64,000 nucleotides of DNA from Trametopsis cervina. Taxonomy: Eukaryota; Basidiomycota; Agaricomycetes; Polyporales; Irpicaceae. Positions 9,331-22,054 of this stretch are shown piece by piece. Location: the NCBI GenBank assembly GCA_022385755.1, contig MU278353.1, forward strand, positions 358,777 to 422,776, read 5' to 3'. How positions within the stretch are numbered: the stretch's first letter is position 1; every line of letters begins with the position of its first letter. A model generated the notes under the pieces. The model was not told the DNA's origin. It saw only the letters and a program-made list of their open reading frames with translations, and did not search any database. The position numbers and the translations under genes were made by a program.

Positions 9331-11213
9331 TCATGACATCGCTAGCCGTGTAATCGCGTACGTTAGTATGTGTGACGTGGTGGCATTCGCAAGCAACACG
9401 CACACCGCAGACGATCTGGGAACAGAAACATAGTGTAAACACGCTGCGCTGCATCCACCCCAAAGGAAACATACCTAGAATGGGGCGCATACATGCTCTG
9501 AAGTGTTTGTAGCTGCTTGCAGGCTTTGTGACTTTGCGGTGAGATGACCTGGAGGTCGCCTGCACTGGTAGGGGTACGAGAACCAGACGGTGAGACACCC
9601 CTCGGGAGCACGACTATATGTATGCTTGCTTTTCTTTTACACACCTTATCGCAGAACCATCATCGGTTGTGCCGCTTAACCACCCCTCTATCCGATCTTG
9701 CTGTGTTTCCCCATCCAGAATAATCGAGTCAGCTCGCCATGGTAGGTACCGGGGCTGTTTGGAAGGGATTATACTCTTCAACGCTAGAAATTGATATCGA
9801 AGGGAGATCAAAAACAGCCCTAGCGCCACCGCAGATTTTGTGTCAGTCATGTCGAATATACCATCACCAGCGTCGATGCTTGTCTGCGCCCTCATAATAT
9901 GTATGCGCTCCTGTCGAGTGAGATGTTAGTGGTGTCGTTAGGTGGAGAGAACATTAGGTCATACCATATCCGCCTCGTCATTCCAAGCAAGCCAGACACG
10001 CGCGACGCTGTTGTATTTCGCCACTTCCAGTCCTACTACGGGCAAGTCGACGTCCCACACCCGACGCTGGCACACAGCACTCGAAAGGATAGAGATGATG
10101 GCGTGAGGTTCTGCAACGCATACGACCGGAAGAACTAGAGTCATCCAAGGACCCGCCCCTGCGAGAATGTGAGCTTCGCGTGGTATGTCCAGAAAGTTGG
10201 AGGGAATCTCTAGGGACGCCACCTCTGGGAACTTCTGATCCTCGCGGCCAAGGAAGGGCTCCAGCGTCCAAGGGCGCGGGCGTGGTGTGCCCCAACCAAA
10301 AATGTGTATCATATCTTCCTTCACATCGCTGAATGCCTCCTGAGACCAATAAGAAGAACCAGGGACAGACTCAGATTTGGATTTGGATTCGTTTTCAGCC
10401 TCGCACTCATATTCATATTCGGATTCGGATTCGGCCTTGGATCCAGATGCGAGCCGGGACTCGGACTCGGACTCGGACCCAGAGCCATGGTCAGCTGGGA
10501 TTGCGGAGCTAGCATACATTTCGACATGTTCGCCAGCTTGTTCATGCGATTCGCCACGGTGGTCGCTGCTCACAGACCCTGGTACTTCCGCAATGCATGA
10601 GGAATTAGTCTCGATACCCAAGATCGCTTCAGATCGCACTTCACCCTGGATAGAGCCCTGGTGCACTACGTTGTTTAATTCTGCGGCGTTGTGTGCCGCC
10701 GATCCTGAGCCACTTTCCAGGCTTTCTTCCTCAGACACCTGCGTCAAGTTCATTTCCTTTGTCACGAATGCCACCAGCGTGGTGGCAGTCTCTTCAACAG
10801 TTGGATAGCCTCTTGGCAGAACGAGATCGACTTCATCACTGAGCATATGAGACTTGAATCTAGTATGCATGGTTGTCTACGTACTATGTCACTGCATCTG
10901 CATACGAGCTATTGCTCAAATCTTGTAAGAACTTACGCCACAGCAACACAACATTGGGCGCCATGTAGGGGTAAGCTGCGGCCATTTGGAAGGACGCAGA
11001 GAGTCGGCTCATCATATCCGTTACATCACATACATGATGTTCAACGAACGTGTTCGGGCCTTCATCCTGCCCTCCTGCTTCAAGAAGTGTATTTGTGGTT
11101 TGGGGCACTGAAGAGTTGATAAGATTGCTTGCCTCTGCCACTGCGGTGGCCAGCTGATCAAGTATATATGTCACCCCTTCTGGTATCTCTCGCAGGTCCT
11201 TAACGTCATGCAA
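9331..11213 (-). CDS. Second Agaricomycete orphan protein with Ser/Glu-rich spacer
   Basis: Exons 11213-10885, 10838-9965, 9910-9645, 9564-9475 and 9415-9331 keep one frame and give about 547 aa. The first three are well supported; the last two are less sure. The N-terminus is helical. The middle has an acidic Ser/Glu tract (GSESESESR..., about residues 250-280). A globular part follows: TLVLPVVCVAEPHAI, then CQRRVWDVDLPVVGLEV, ARVWLAWND, and a helix ALGLFLISLRYQF. The order of strand-E, strand, D/N-rich loop and LR helix parallels the neighbour at 7594, so both may share a fold (inference). No catalytic family is recognised. The 5' part has a decayed copy immediately upstream. Confidence 0.6.
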
Positions 11214-11359
11214 GACTGGCTACATCACTGCGGGAGGGCGACGAGATGGCGGTTTGATCAAAGCAGGTAGACGCCGACCATCGAATTTCGTCATGTGCCA
11301 AACCGAGCTGTATCATCCTACGACGCGGCCTGCAGATGTGGAATGGGAACGAACGATGT

Positions 11360-11800
11360 CAGCCTCGGTGGTCCACTAGTAGTCCGCAACGCAGCAGAGA
11401 TGCGCGCATCACCACCACCACTACCTTCTGCAGAGCTCTGGCTCTGGTATGCTGAGCTGTCTGGCCCACATACGCGGCGGTCTGTTCGAGGCAGAACGAG
11501 ATCGACGTCGCATGTGAGCCGTACACGCACTCATCCAGGACAGGACTGTCCCCACGTACTATACTATGTCGCCGCACCCGCATCCGCGTACGCACACCCG
11601 CCGACGAGCTGGAAGAACGTGCGCCACAGCAGCGGGCGATACGTCTCGGGGCGTCTGGAAGGACGCACAGAGAGAGTCGGGCGACCACACCGCGTAGGTC
11701 ATCTTCGTCCTCATGTCCAGTTTCAGTTTCGACGAACGCGTGCGTGCTGATGAGTCGCCTGCATGTATGGCGGTAATAGTGTAACTTAATTCTAGAAATT
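11360..11800 (-). pseudogene. Decayed duplicate of the 5' part of the orphan gene at 9331-11213
   Basis: The stretch aligns by eye with 10800-11070. Shared blocks are GGCAGAACGAGATCGAC, a GCGTACGCA/GCATACGA segment, the LLW-R-F helix codons, GGAAGGACGCA-AGAGAGTCGG and TCGACGAACG. In translation the copy keeps LLWR-FFQLV and YADAG, but the reading frame is broken and there is no start. The copy is clearly diverged, so the duplication is not recent. Confidence 0.6.
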
Positions 11801-13035
11801 TCGCACGTTATCTCAACGCTGCAGATTTCGATGCAAGTGTAGCGATTTGGAAGACAAAAAGGCGTAAGTATGCTCAACTTGACGGATAAGTTTCACATCC
11901 CCTCGGAAACCAAAGAGTATTTGTCGATAATCCACAATGAGGCATGATTCTTACTCAACCACAGATCACACAAAAGACACAACCCCATGTTGAGAAAATA
12001 TGCACAAGTACGTGTATATATGTCGAAGCTGTTTACTGAATCGAGTCACACTACTGCTGCTATTGGAGCCGTAGCAGACAGGGATCAGGGATATTACATT
12101 CTCGCTGAACTGCAACAGATCCAGGGGAGGGACTTGCAATTTTCGAGTATGATGACCAACTGACAGGCCCCTTCAGGTTCAAGAATAAGCGTACCAAATA
12201 GGCTTTCCGGTATGTTCATCTTGTAGTATTGCTGACATACGTACCACTGTGTCCTGAAAGTCAAATAATAGACTTGAGTTCTGAGGAAATGGGCGTCCCA
12301 CTAGCAATCTCACTTAGTGCTCATATATTATCCGTCCAACCTGAGCGACACAATCTTGCGAGGACGAAAAGGCTGTGTCATTTTTGAGGTAGCTAAAAAC
12401 CACACGAGTGATATTTCATGTGCACGTTTTGTGAAGTTGCGAGTTTTACAGAATTAAGTTGCACTATTACCGCCATATGCATGTGCTGCGGTTCAGTAAA
12501 ACTGACACGCCTTGCCGTACATGGCGTAGGTCTTTCGGATCGTGCACGACTGGCTGCATCGTTTCGAGGTGGCGGGACTGAACAAGGACGAGGTGGGCAG
12601 ACGCGACCGACCACCACGCCATTTAATGAGTCACGAGAGGTCACGCCGTGACGCACCGCGTTTCGTTTCGTCCGATTCGCGTTCTGGTGTGAGTCCGTTT
12701 CCGCAACATTCGGTGCATGCAGAGATGGCAACAACCCCGCTGCACAGCTTCGGCTCTCAGAACAAACCGTAAATCCGCGCAAATCAAAATCATCGAAGAC
12801 GAAGACGAGAAGAAGGACAAAAGGCGTTCGCGAAGCATATCATAAATTACCATCGGCAGAAGACACACAGCACAGCACAGACGGGAAGGGTGAGTACATG
12901 ACGTCAAACACACACACAACATAGGGTATAGCCTTCCTCCTCCTCCTCCTCCTTTTCCGCCTACGTCTGCACACGCAGCACAGTAGAGAACGCCTACGCT
13001 CGCGATTCCGCCTACCCCAACGTCGGCTACGCCTC
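11801..13035. other. Intergenic, no gene seen
   Basis: About 1.2 kb with only short, random ORFs. The right end is presumably the 3' UTR of the oxidoreductase gene. The Arg-rich minus-strand ORFs near 12.9-13.1 kb are shadows of simple CT-rich sequence. Confidence 0.4.
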
Positions 13036-14704
13036 CTACGCCTCCGCCACCGCGAGCTTAAACCCCGACGGGGGCCTAACCCCCAACCCCGACTGTTCAT
13101 ACACCTTCTCGACCCACTCCATCGTCGCGATCGACTCTTCCTCGCTCACCCAGCGCTCGGGCTCGCGGCCGCGCACTTTGTCGATGAAGGCCTCGAGTTG
13201 GTAGCGGTATCTGTTGGGGGGTGCGTTAGCAACACATTCACTCAACAACAAAAAGCGAGGAGGCAAAAAAAAGGGAGAAAGATGGTGAGGAGGAGAAAAG
13301 AAAGAAAAGAACGCACGTAGTCCACCACTCCTCGCCCTTCCCCCCATCCGTGGGCCTATACACCTTCTCCACCCTGCTCCTCCTCCCCTTCCCCTCCTTC
13401 CCACTCTTGACACTAACAGTGACACTATGATAAAGCGTCGCCATCACATAATTGAAAATCTCCAGTTCCCCGTTCTCGCACACCACCTTCAATCTGATCT
13501 CGGGGACGATGGGGAGGAAGCCGAAGCGGGGGGGCGCGGCGAGGTGGGTGACGAAGGAGCCGAGGATGTTGGAGGGGTAGGAGAGGGTTGCGTCCATTCC
13601 TGCGTCGATTTGTGAGGGCGCGGGGGGAGAAGAGGAGGAGGAGGTGGGGGGGACGAAGACGTCGGGGGTTACGGAGACTATGGAGAGTGGGTCTGAGCCG
13701 GTGTAGTACCGCAATGTGTTGATGCAGTAGCCTGTCATACGCATAATCAGTGTCAGTACACGATCCAACGCGGTAGCGGAATGGAGGATTGGGATGGAGA
13801 GATGTAATGGGATGGAGAACGTACACCCAAAGTCCATCATCGCCCCTCCCCCGAGGGCATGGTTGAAGCGGATGTCGGTGGGCGGCACCATCCCCTTCGC
13901 GAGGCGCGCACGCGCCTCGATGCTCTTGATCGCACCGAGCTCGCCGCTGTCCAGGATAGCCTTGGCACGTACGTTCACTGGGTGGAATCTGCGACGCAGT
14001 CAGGCTCGGTCATCGAAAACAAGCGAAAACCAAAACGGGAAGACGGAGAAAGGAGAAAGAAGAGCGGAAGGAAGCGAAACGGAAGAACACACCGATAATG
14101 AAACGCCTCCATGAGCACCACCCCCTGCTTCCTCGCAAACTCGAACATCTCGCGCGTCTCCGCAACAGTGTCCGCCGTCGGCTTCTCGAGCAACACATGC
14201 TTCTTCGCCGCGAGCGCCTTCATCGTCCACTCGTAGTGCAGCGCGTTCGGGAGCGGGTTGTACACGACGTCCACCGAGGGGTCGTCCAGCAAATCTGTAC
14301 ACACACGCGGTGAGCGTCCACATCCGTGCAAGTTTCGCATACACGCGAGTTGAAATGGAGGCGCACCTTGATACGCATTAGCCCCGCCATACGCCTTCTC
14401 GATCCCGTGCGTCTTCGCGAACGCCTGTGCGCGCGTGAGGTCGCGCGCTGCGACGGCGTACACTACTGCGTCGGGGTGGCTGATGACTGGGCGGATGAGG
14501 GCCTCGGGCGCGATGGCTGCTGCACCGAGGATGCCGAAGCGTAGCGGGTTGGCGGTTTTCTCGGCTTTGGGCGGGTGGCCGACCTATGTGCGCACCACGA
14601 AGTGAATGAGGTCAGGTTAGCACGACTCCTATTCGCTACGAATGTGAAGGGGGAGAATGACGTACGGTGTATAACCTCTTCAGCAGACCGATGAACGATG
14701 CCAT
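13036..14704 (-). CDS. Gfo/Idh/MocA family NAD(P)-dependent oxidoreductase (dihydrodiol/D-xylose dehydrogenase-like), copy 1
   Basis: Six exons (14704-14666, 14583-14367, 14294-14093, 13988-13825, 13731-13317, 13210-13036) give 403 aa, close to family size. The N-terminal Rossmann domain has the strand-loop FGILGAAAIA at about residue 28. The family EKP motif follows (HVLLEKPTADT), which supplies the lysine used in catalysis and cofactor binding. The C-terminal domain has GGGAMMDFGCY and the substrate-side segment WVSEEESIATMEWVEKVYE. Likely reaction: NADP-linked oxidation of an aldose or a trans-dihydrodiol; the substrate cannot be read from sequence. A second copy in the same orientation starts 2.6 kb upstream (at 17311). 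The fourth donor had a choice of GTGTAC or GTACGT; only GTACGT restores frame to the following GCY codons. Confidence 0.88.
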
Positions 14705-15915
14705 TTTCTTACTTGTGCAGAGGAGGATAGGAGGACTGGGAGGAGGGTGGTGGGTTTAGGGAGCACAACGACGGACGGACAGACAGGAGTTGGTTGGAGT
14801 GCGTAGACATCGCTATATAGGCGGAGAGTGGGTGGATTAGAAAGCAGGGCTGTCAAGAGCAGTGATGGCTGCGCAATAGACTTACCCAACGGTGGCCGGT
14901 GTCCGAGGCTCTGCACTGAATAGGACATGTAAGCTTCTGCCACCGGCGTCTGGCCCAGTCCCTATTCGCGTCAGTCTAGATGTCCACTTGGCAGGTGTTC
15001 AGCTGGTGGTCGAGTGGGTTGTTGTCAGGGGTGGAACGCGGCGCATGAAAATGCTTCATCATGATTGTGGACAAGTCTTCCATCGTACGCTGTCAGTGAG
15101 GTACAGAACAGCCGTTGCGCTACGTGGTGAATCATGTGAAAAAACGCGCTTCGTCACAGCGCACGCAAGGCTCGGTCACGTCAATCCTCAGCTCTCCTCG
15201 CAGCAGCACCTTCTTTTTGTGCGATCGGCTTTTATTCCACGAGGTGAACGACTTGCATGAAGCCATGAGGAAACCGATCGACCAGAACAACGCGGCGTAC
15301 CCTCACGCAGGAGCCCACATTGCACAGTAAAATGGAGAACTGCGTGGCGAGCGACCCGGTGTCAAAAAACCCCTACCCCGCTGATCTCGGAGTCCAAGCC
15401 TGTGTCTGTAGCTGATGTAGCAGCCACATCCGTACGCGATGACAGCTGAACATCTGCTGCATCCGAAGGTGGCGGCATGTATGCGCCAGCTCCGGTCTTC
15501 TGCGGCAAGCGGTGCTTACCTCGAGAATGCAGCACGGTCACACTTACTTGAAGGATGGATGTAACTCGGATTATCCAGCACACGCAGACGCCACAAAGAC
15601 TGATACTGCCGGTATCGTACTAGTGTCGAGGGACATGCTAATGCTAATAGTCAAACCCGGTTCAGCCGTTATCGCCGTGTGTTGTGCATCGCTGTTAGAC
15701 GTTTGTGCGCCCTAGAGAGTCTGTTTTGGATCGCGGAGACGGTAGCTGGCTATATGCGTCGCAATTTATGATGGATGCGGCTCTCTATGTGAGAGCTGCT
15801 ACGCGCGATAAACCTTCCATGCACGCTCATTGATCTGCTAACTTGAAGTTCGACGCAGGCCGCGCACCAAGCCCAGACTAAACGAATCCCATCCATCAAC
15901 ATCCCCAACCCCGTC
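14705..15915. other. Intergenic between the oxidoreductase copies
   Basis: Holds the promoter of copy 1 and the 3' region of copy 2. No ORF has protein-like composition. Confidence 0.4.
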
Positions 15916-17311
15916 TCATAAAACACAAACACTCACCTTCTCATACACCCTCTCAACCCACTCCATCGTATTCACCGAATCCTCAGGCGTCACCCAACAC
16001 GCAGGCTCCCGTCCCCTCACCCGATCCACGAACGCCTCTAGCTGGTAGCGATACCTACATCCCCATCCCCATCCTCATCAGCACACCTCCACAACTCTCG
16101 AAAAAGCAGGTATACGCACGTAGACCACCACTCCTCGCCCCTCCCCTCCTTTGGCTTATACACCCTCTCCACCCTCTTCCCCTCCCTCTTCCCTCCCTCG
16201 AAGCGAGTGACACTGATAGAATGATACACACTCGGCATAACATGATTGAACAACTCCATCTCGCCCTCTTCGCCCGTCACGACCACCGACATCTCAGGTA
16301 CGATCGGCACGAACCCGAGACGCGGTGGCGCGCCGAGGTGTGTCGTCAGACTTGCTGTTACGGAGTTAGGGAAGAGGAGGGTTGCGTGCATCCCTGCGTC
16401 CACCAACCCTGCATCCATGTCCGGCGAGCGGGAGCGGGGGACGAAGACGTCCGCCGTAGCAGACGTAACACACACCGGGCTCGTGCCGGCAAAGTACAGC
16501 AAGACGTTCATCGCATAACATCCCAGATCCATCATCGCGCCTCCCCCAAGGCTATACACATACCGGATATCCCCCTCCCCGAACATCCCCCTCGGCAGGC
16601 GCATCCGTACGTCCATGTGCTTTATCCGTCCGAGCGAGCCGCTGGAGAGGAGCGATTTGGCGTGCGTGAGTGCAGGATGGAATCTGCGACGTCGAGTTGA
16701 GAAAGAGGTGGGAAGGAAGAAGACAAGGACACACCGATAATGCATCCCCTCAAGCAACACCACCCCCCTCCTCCTCGCCTCCCCAAACATCATCCGCGTC
16801 TCGTCCGCCCGATGCGCAGACGGCTTCTCGAGCAAAACATGCTTCCCCGCGCCGAGCGCCTTCAGTGTCCATTCGTGGTGCAGCGCGTTTGGGAGCTAGC
16901 CTCCCCATTTTTCTTTTGTTCAGCTCCGTCTGTTCCGTTCCGTTCTACGCAGAGGAAGAGAGACGCACGGGGTTGTAGATGACGTCCACTAGCGGATCAT
17001 CCAGCATCTCTACACCCCCCTTTCATCAACACCCCTTCCCTCCTCAACACACAAAGCGAGAACGCACCCTGATACCCCCCAACCCTCTCGACCCCCCACT
17101 TCCGCGCAAACCTCTCTGCCCTGGCCAAATTACGGGAGGCGACGCCGTATACTACGACTTCGGGGTGGGAGAGCGAGGGGAGGATGAGTGCGTGGGGGGC
17201 GATGGTTGATGTGCCGAGGAGGGCGAGGTGGAGGGGGTGGGGGTGTTTTGGGGGGGTTGGGGGGTGGTGCATGAGGTAGTTGCGTTTCAGTAGGCCAACC
17301 AGGGACGACAT
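15916..17311 (-). CDS. Gfo/Idh/MocA family oxidoreductase, copy 2
   Basis: Exons 17311-17068, 17009-16969, 16895-16735, 16683-16120 and 16054-15916 give 382 aa. It is a paralogue of the gene at 13036: same start (MSSLVGLLKR versus MASFIGLLKR), EKP motif (LLEKPSAHR), GGGAMMDLGCY, FGLPIV-type strand (LGFVPIVPE) and shared final exon. The intron pattern differs. Copy 2 lacks the first intron and the GCY intron of copy 1 but has an extra intron splitting YNP from LPNALH. The C-terminus is shorter: after VYEK the frame reads VSVCVL and stops. A sequence encoding ETGLGML in another frame lies just beyond and resembles the longer tail of copy 1, so a small indel may have cut the tail. Confidence 0.85.
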
Positions 17312-17575
17312 GTTCGCGTATTCGAGAGGGGGAATATGTGTGAGGGAATGAAGGCACTGTGTAACCGCGGTGTGCGGAGGGTTTGGCGCGTCATGGGAGT
17401 TCAGAGCAGCGGACAGTGGCGGGCGTTGACGTTTATTGTGATGGACAGATGATGTCCGAGTCCGAGACGGATCAGCAAGTACGCGGGTCTCCTCGAAACC
17501 CCAAGCCCGCTCACACTCTCCATCTCACACTCTCTCACGTTTCGCAAAAACAAATTAACAACACAACTGAGCACA

Positions 17576-20102
17576 TTACACAACCCAATAATACACCCTC
17601 CAAAGCCCCCCCGCCCGTCCCCCCACCCTCCTCTCCCGGATCTCATCATCCTTCCTATCCTCAGGCTCGTCCTCATATTCGTCCCGATACAGGTCTACGC
17701 GTAAGGTATCGACGAGGTCGAACCAGCGGACGCGTTTTGGAATCCCCGTGCCTTCCTGTCCACTCTCCACGCCTTCGCCAGGGATGACAGGGGAGATGGA
17801 CGTGGATGGAGGGGAGAGGCTCTTGCGGCGGTGTTGGGGCCGGAAGAGGGATAACCGGTGCAGGGAGAGCCAGATGAGGTACATGAGTATCATGACTGGG
17901 ATCTCGATGTAGAACGACACAAAGTCTACTGCTGTGAATTTTGGGATCACGGAGGACCAGCCTTGGACTATTCCGTGCGTTAGCACCAGTGCATGCATTC
18001 TTACGGACGAGGAACGAGAAGGGGAAGAGGAGGGGAGAGGGAAGGAGGGGGGGACTCACTGATGATGAGCGCAGAGGTGGCGATGACGACGAAGGGCGGG
18101 CCCCAGGGCCATGTCCACCCCGCGCGGAACTTGAGGTCGGCGAGTGAGCGTCCTTGGCGCACCCATGCTGTGCGGAATCGCCAGCTCGCGAGTCCGATCG
18201 AGACCCACGCGATCTATGTGACCGTTCAGTCAAACCCGAAAACGACCAACAAGGAGGATACGTCAAGAGGAAGTGAAAGAGGACTCAGACAGACCTGGTT
18301 CGACACGCCCACAATATTCTGCAACCACCCCCACAACTCCCCACTCCCAATAAAGCTGCTCCCAAAGCACAAAATACTAACGCTGCTCGTCGCAAGCAGC
18401 GCGGGCAGCGGGATCCCGCTCTTTGTCGTCCAGCTGAAGACGCGCGGGGCTTGGGCTGTGGGTTGGGTGACGGAGAGGCCGTACAGGACGCGCGTGCCGG
18501 CGAAGAGCGCGTGGTTCCCTGCGGAGAGGACGGAGGTTAGGATGACGGTGTTCATGAAGGAGGCGGCTGCGTCTGTGGTGGTGTGAGTGTGAGTGGGGGT
18601 TTGGGAAAGAGAGGGAGAGGATGGGAGAGGGACGTACTGGAGCCGACTTCTTTGAAGACGATGGTGAAGGGCGAGGTAGTTGTGCTTTTGTTGGATAGGT
18701 TGGGGTAATCCCAGGGCACTGAGCGAAGAGACGTCAGTTGGGTCCCTGTTGCGCTTGAAGGGTCAGCTTACCGTTTAGACCGATTAGAAGGATGCTGAGC
18801 AGGTAAAAGAGGATTATACTGTCATGAATCTCTTCAGTGGGGACGTCTGGGAATATAGCGTTTCTCGAGCGTACCGCCAGAATACGAATTTCACGACGCG
18901 AGGCATGTTTCGAGACGGGTTCTTCGTCTCTCCAGCTGTGATACCGAGCGATTCTGTTCCTCCAACTGCATTGTGAAGAGCTATAAGAAAACCCGCACTA
19001 CCTCTGTGTGAGACAGATCACTTACACGCAAAACTGGCGGTAACGAACACCCTGGCAAATCCGCCAAAGCCGCCCACGAAGGGCGCACCGGCGATATGCC
19101 AGTACCTCGCACCAATATACTGGTGGTCGGTGTTTACGCCGACGTTGACGAGTATGCCGATGATGATGAATATGATGATAGTGACTACTTTGAGTGACGA
19201 TAGCCAATATTCTGATCACCGTTAATTCGGTTAGCAGAACTAATTGCCAGCGACAAGAGATTGCGCTGACCTAGCTCGCCGTATGCACGGACGTGGATGG
19301 AGTTCACTCCGACGAGGAACACCCAGAACAGCAGGCTGATCACCCACGAGTGCCACGGCGTCCAGAACTGCAGCACGAGTTGCGCCGCTGTCAGGTCTGA
19401 AGCCACGGAGACGGCATCGTTGAACCAGTAATTCCAGGAGAGCGCGAACCCGTAGGAAGGCGAGAAGAACCGCGTCGCATACGCGTTGAAAGATCCTATA
19501 ACTAGCGTCAGCATGTACAGTACAGTAAGCCTAGGTCGCGTGCGGCTTCGCCACAACCGCGCGCGGGAAAAAAACGCAGAGGCGCACTCACCCGCAACGG
19601 GATACTGCGTGGCCATCTCTCCGAGCAGGAGAAGCGTGACATACACGATGAACCCCACAAGAGCATAGCAAATGAGCATGCTAGCGGGCCCGCCCTGCGC
19701 AAGGGACCTCCCGGTGCCCAGAAACAGGCCCGTGCCAATCGTGCCGGCTATAGCGATCATAGACACCTGTCTTGCGGACAGACCGCGGTGCAGCCCGTGG
19801 TGCGTGTCAGCTGGAGGCACAGGTAGTGCTCCTGCAGGCTGTTCGTGCTCCTCTGGCCATGCTTCATGATCGACGTCTGCGTTCTTGAGCGTCGGGGTGT
19901 GGTGAGAAGTTGTATAGGAGGCCTGGTCAGCCATGCCCGTGCCCGGGTCCGCGTCTGCGTCTGCGTCTGACCTGCTGTGCGAGGCTAGAGGTTCTGCTGG
20001 ACTATGAGCCAACAGCGGGGTAGTTTCCGACAATTTGGAGCTGCTCTGATTTACGGCGGGCATGCATGCTGCTTGCTTTAAACCAAGCTCGGGTTTTTGC
20101 AA
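17576..20102 (-). CDS. Amino acid permease (APC superfamily, yeast AAP type)
   Basis: About nine exons and about 640 aa; the first exon is 20102-19592. A 95-residue hydrophilic N-terminus leads into TM1 with GTIGTGLFLGTGRSLAQGGP, the hallmark of fungal amino acid permeases. Later landmarks are EMATQYPVAG, SWNYWFNDAV, the substrate-domain motif FGGTESLGITAGETKNP, FAGTRVLYG and SGIPLPALL, with about 12 membrane spans in all. The C-terminal tail is charged. It should import one or more amino acids across the plasma membrane by proton symport; specificity cannot be told. The start could also be the second Met at about 20064. Lysines in the N-terminal tail could be ubiquitylation sites (family knowledge). 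Each exon join I tested keeps frame. Confidence 0.9.
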
Positions 20103-20357
20103 AATGGCAGATGGATTTGCTTGCGCGCTCTCTTTGGCGTTATTTGGCAGCAGGATCGCGCAATTTAGACGCCAAGACTAAGACCAAGACCCGCTTCTCC
20201 TGCAATATGATGATGACGACGAGACTCCCTATTGCGGGATTGATGGGCATCTTTGCTATACATACGTCTCAGTTGCTGCCAGGCCATATTGGCCGATTTA
20301 CGAGGTACATATACAACAATGTAAAGATGCAGTATCAGAAGAAAAGCGAATGGACTG

Positions 20358-22054
20358 CTAGTCGTCATCCGGGAATGGTATGAGGCTATAGTTTGCACAC
20401 AGCATCTCCGACAGCGCATCGCTGATTTCCCGCCACTCGATAGCCCAACGGTGGTCTATCCTGGAGTTCCAACAGAACCCCAGTCTGTACAATTTTGGGA
20501 AGACGGCTTTCAGGAAGTGGACGACCTTCTCCGGCTCGCGCACAGGGGACAGTACTGTGTGAATTTCTAGCGACACTAAATTCTCTGCAATGGGTCCAAC
20601 ACTGATGGCTGTGTCTAGCATATTTTCGTTGATAGTGGAATCAAACCCGATCGTAAGCATTTTCAGGTTCTTGCAGTTCTCCACGAGATGCAGGAGGCCG
20701 GCGGGCGTCAGGTGAGCACGTGCGTCGTACTCACGGCTTGACTCAGGACGCGCGACGAACTGAAGGTTCTGGAGAGATGGCCATGCCTTTGAAAGCGCGA
20801 GCGCGTCGTGGTCGTATAAGTCGACTTCGATGTGTTGTTCTATAGCAAGGCTTTGGAGCTCCGCGAGAGGGTATAGCAGCGCAAGCGTGCTGCCTGGTAT
20901 CAAGCATATATCAGCAGCCTTGTAGAGGTATTCCGGAAATGCAGAAATCCGACGCAAGGAGCGGTGTTCTCGCAGTGCTCCAAAGCACCGTCTGATGTCC
21001 TCCGGTGTACAATGTCCGTGTGCTTGGATAATTACTTCCTTGAGTGTCCCCGGCTGAATTGAAGATATGAATTCCGAGCAAGTATCCAGCTCCTGAGCAA
21101 AGACTTTCACTTTTTCAAGAGACCCAAGAGCGTCCACGTCCACATGCGAGAAACTGGCCGGAAGTTCTATGGTGATCGACGTTAGATGGCGCATGGATAA
21201 TAACTGCAAAACGGCGGATGGGGTGACGGGGATATCGCTCAAAAACGCGCGTAAATTTGATGTGCCACATATAACGTCTGAAAGCGTAGCAAGATACGGT
21301 CGCTCTGAGTAAGACAATACGGTAAGGTCTTGGATATGAGGATAAGATTGGAAGACCGTTGAAAGAAATGACGCCAAAAGCTTTGTCTGTAGACGGCCTG
21401 GCCTTGCGATGCCAGAAGCCGTCACCTTTTTCAAAAATGATCCTGCAATGTGTGGGATGCAAGGGATGATTCCGTCTATGTTGTCTGTGGAGCGTGCGCC
21501 AGTGAGTGATTTTATAGGGTCGGAAAATTGGCACGAAAGGGACACGAGGTTAGGAAATAATGGTACGTTGTGTTCCTCTACGATGCGTTCGCGAAGGCAC
21601 TTGAATACAGCCATTGTGACTGTTGTACAGTAAGAGAGAGAGTTGGGGAATCGGGGCGCAGGTGGGAAGCCCATTCTAAGTCTTATTGCTTGGACGCGAT
21701 GGGAGTGCTTGAATATGCTCTCCCATTCAGAAGACGTCGGTTCCCGAGTGAAGCACTTGCATAGTCATCATATTATTTACTACACAAGCATAATGCAGTA
21801 GGACATACCACTTCTTTGAGCTCAGGTCGCTCATCATATTTGTGAAGCGGATCCCTCTCACTCAACAACTCGGACGGCATGCATTCAAGTAAAGGGCCCA
21901 AGCCGTCCAGTTTGCGCCACAAGGCATCCATTGCTGGGTCGTAGAACGCTTTGCATGTACAGGCCATCGCGGCTACTGATCTACGGCCCCGGCGGGCAAG
22001 CAGTACGGAAATGATTTTGCGCACGAGATCTTCTACTTCGAGACATCGATGCAT
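20358..22054 (-). CDS. F-box protein with LRR-like C-terminus
   Basis: Two exons (22054-21809 and 21755-20358) give 547 aa. The N-terminus MHRCLEVEDLVRKIISVL...AMACTCKAFYDPAMDALWRKL is a clear F-box of the kind abundant in Agaricomycetes. It is followed by KCFTREPTSSEWESIFKHSHRVQAIRL, another recurrent feature of these proteins. The rest is a run of irregular leucine-rich stretches (LVSLSC, LQDLTVLS, LTSITIELP, LQNLQFVARP, LKMLTIGFD). Such proteins are expected to bind Skp1 and act as SCF substrate receptors; the target is unknown. Only the acceptor AAG/TGC restores frame at the intron. It is divergent from WDR24, sharing a 381-bp promoter region. Confidence 0.85.

Noticed and set aside
10377..10808. 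+ strand ORF rich in Asp/Ser
   Set aside because: Reverse complement of the Ser/Glu tract of the minus-strand orphan gene.
12840..13100. Arg-rich minus ORF
   Set aside because: Out-of-frame reading of CT-rich sequence at the 3' end of the oxidoreductase gene.
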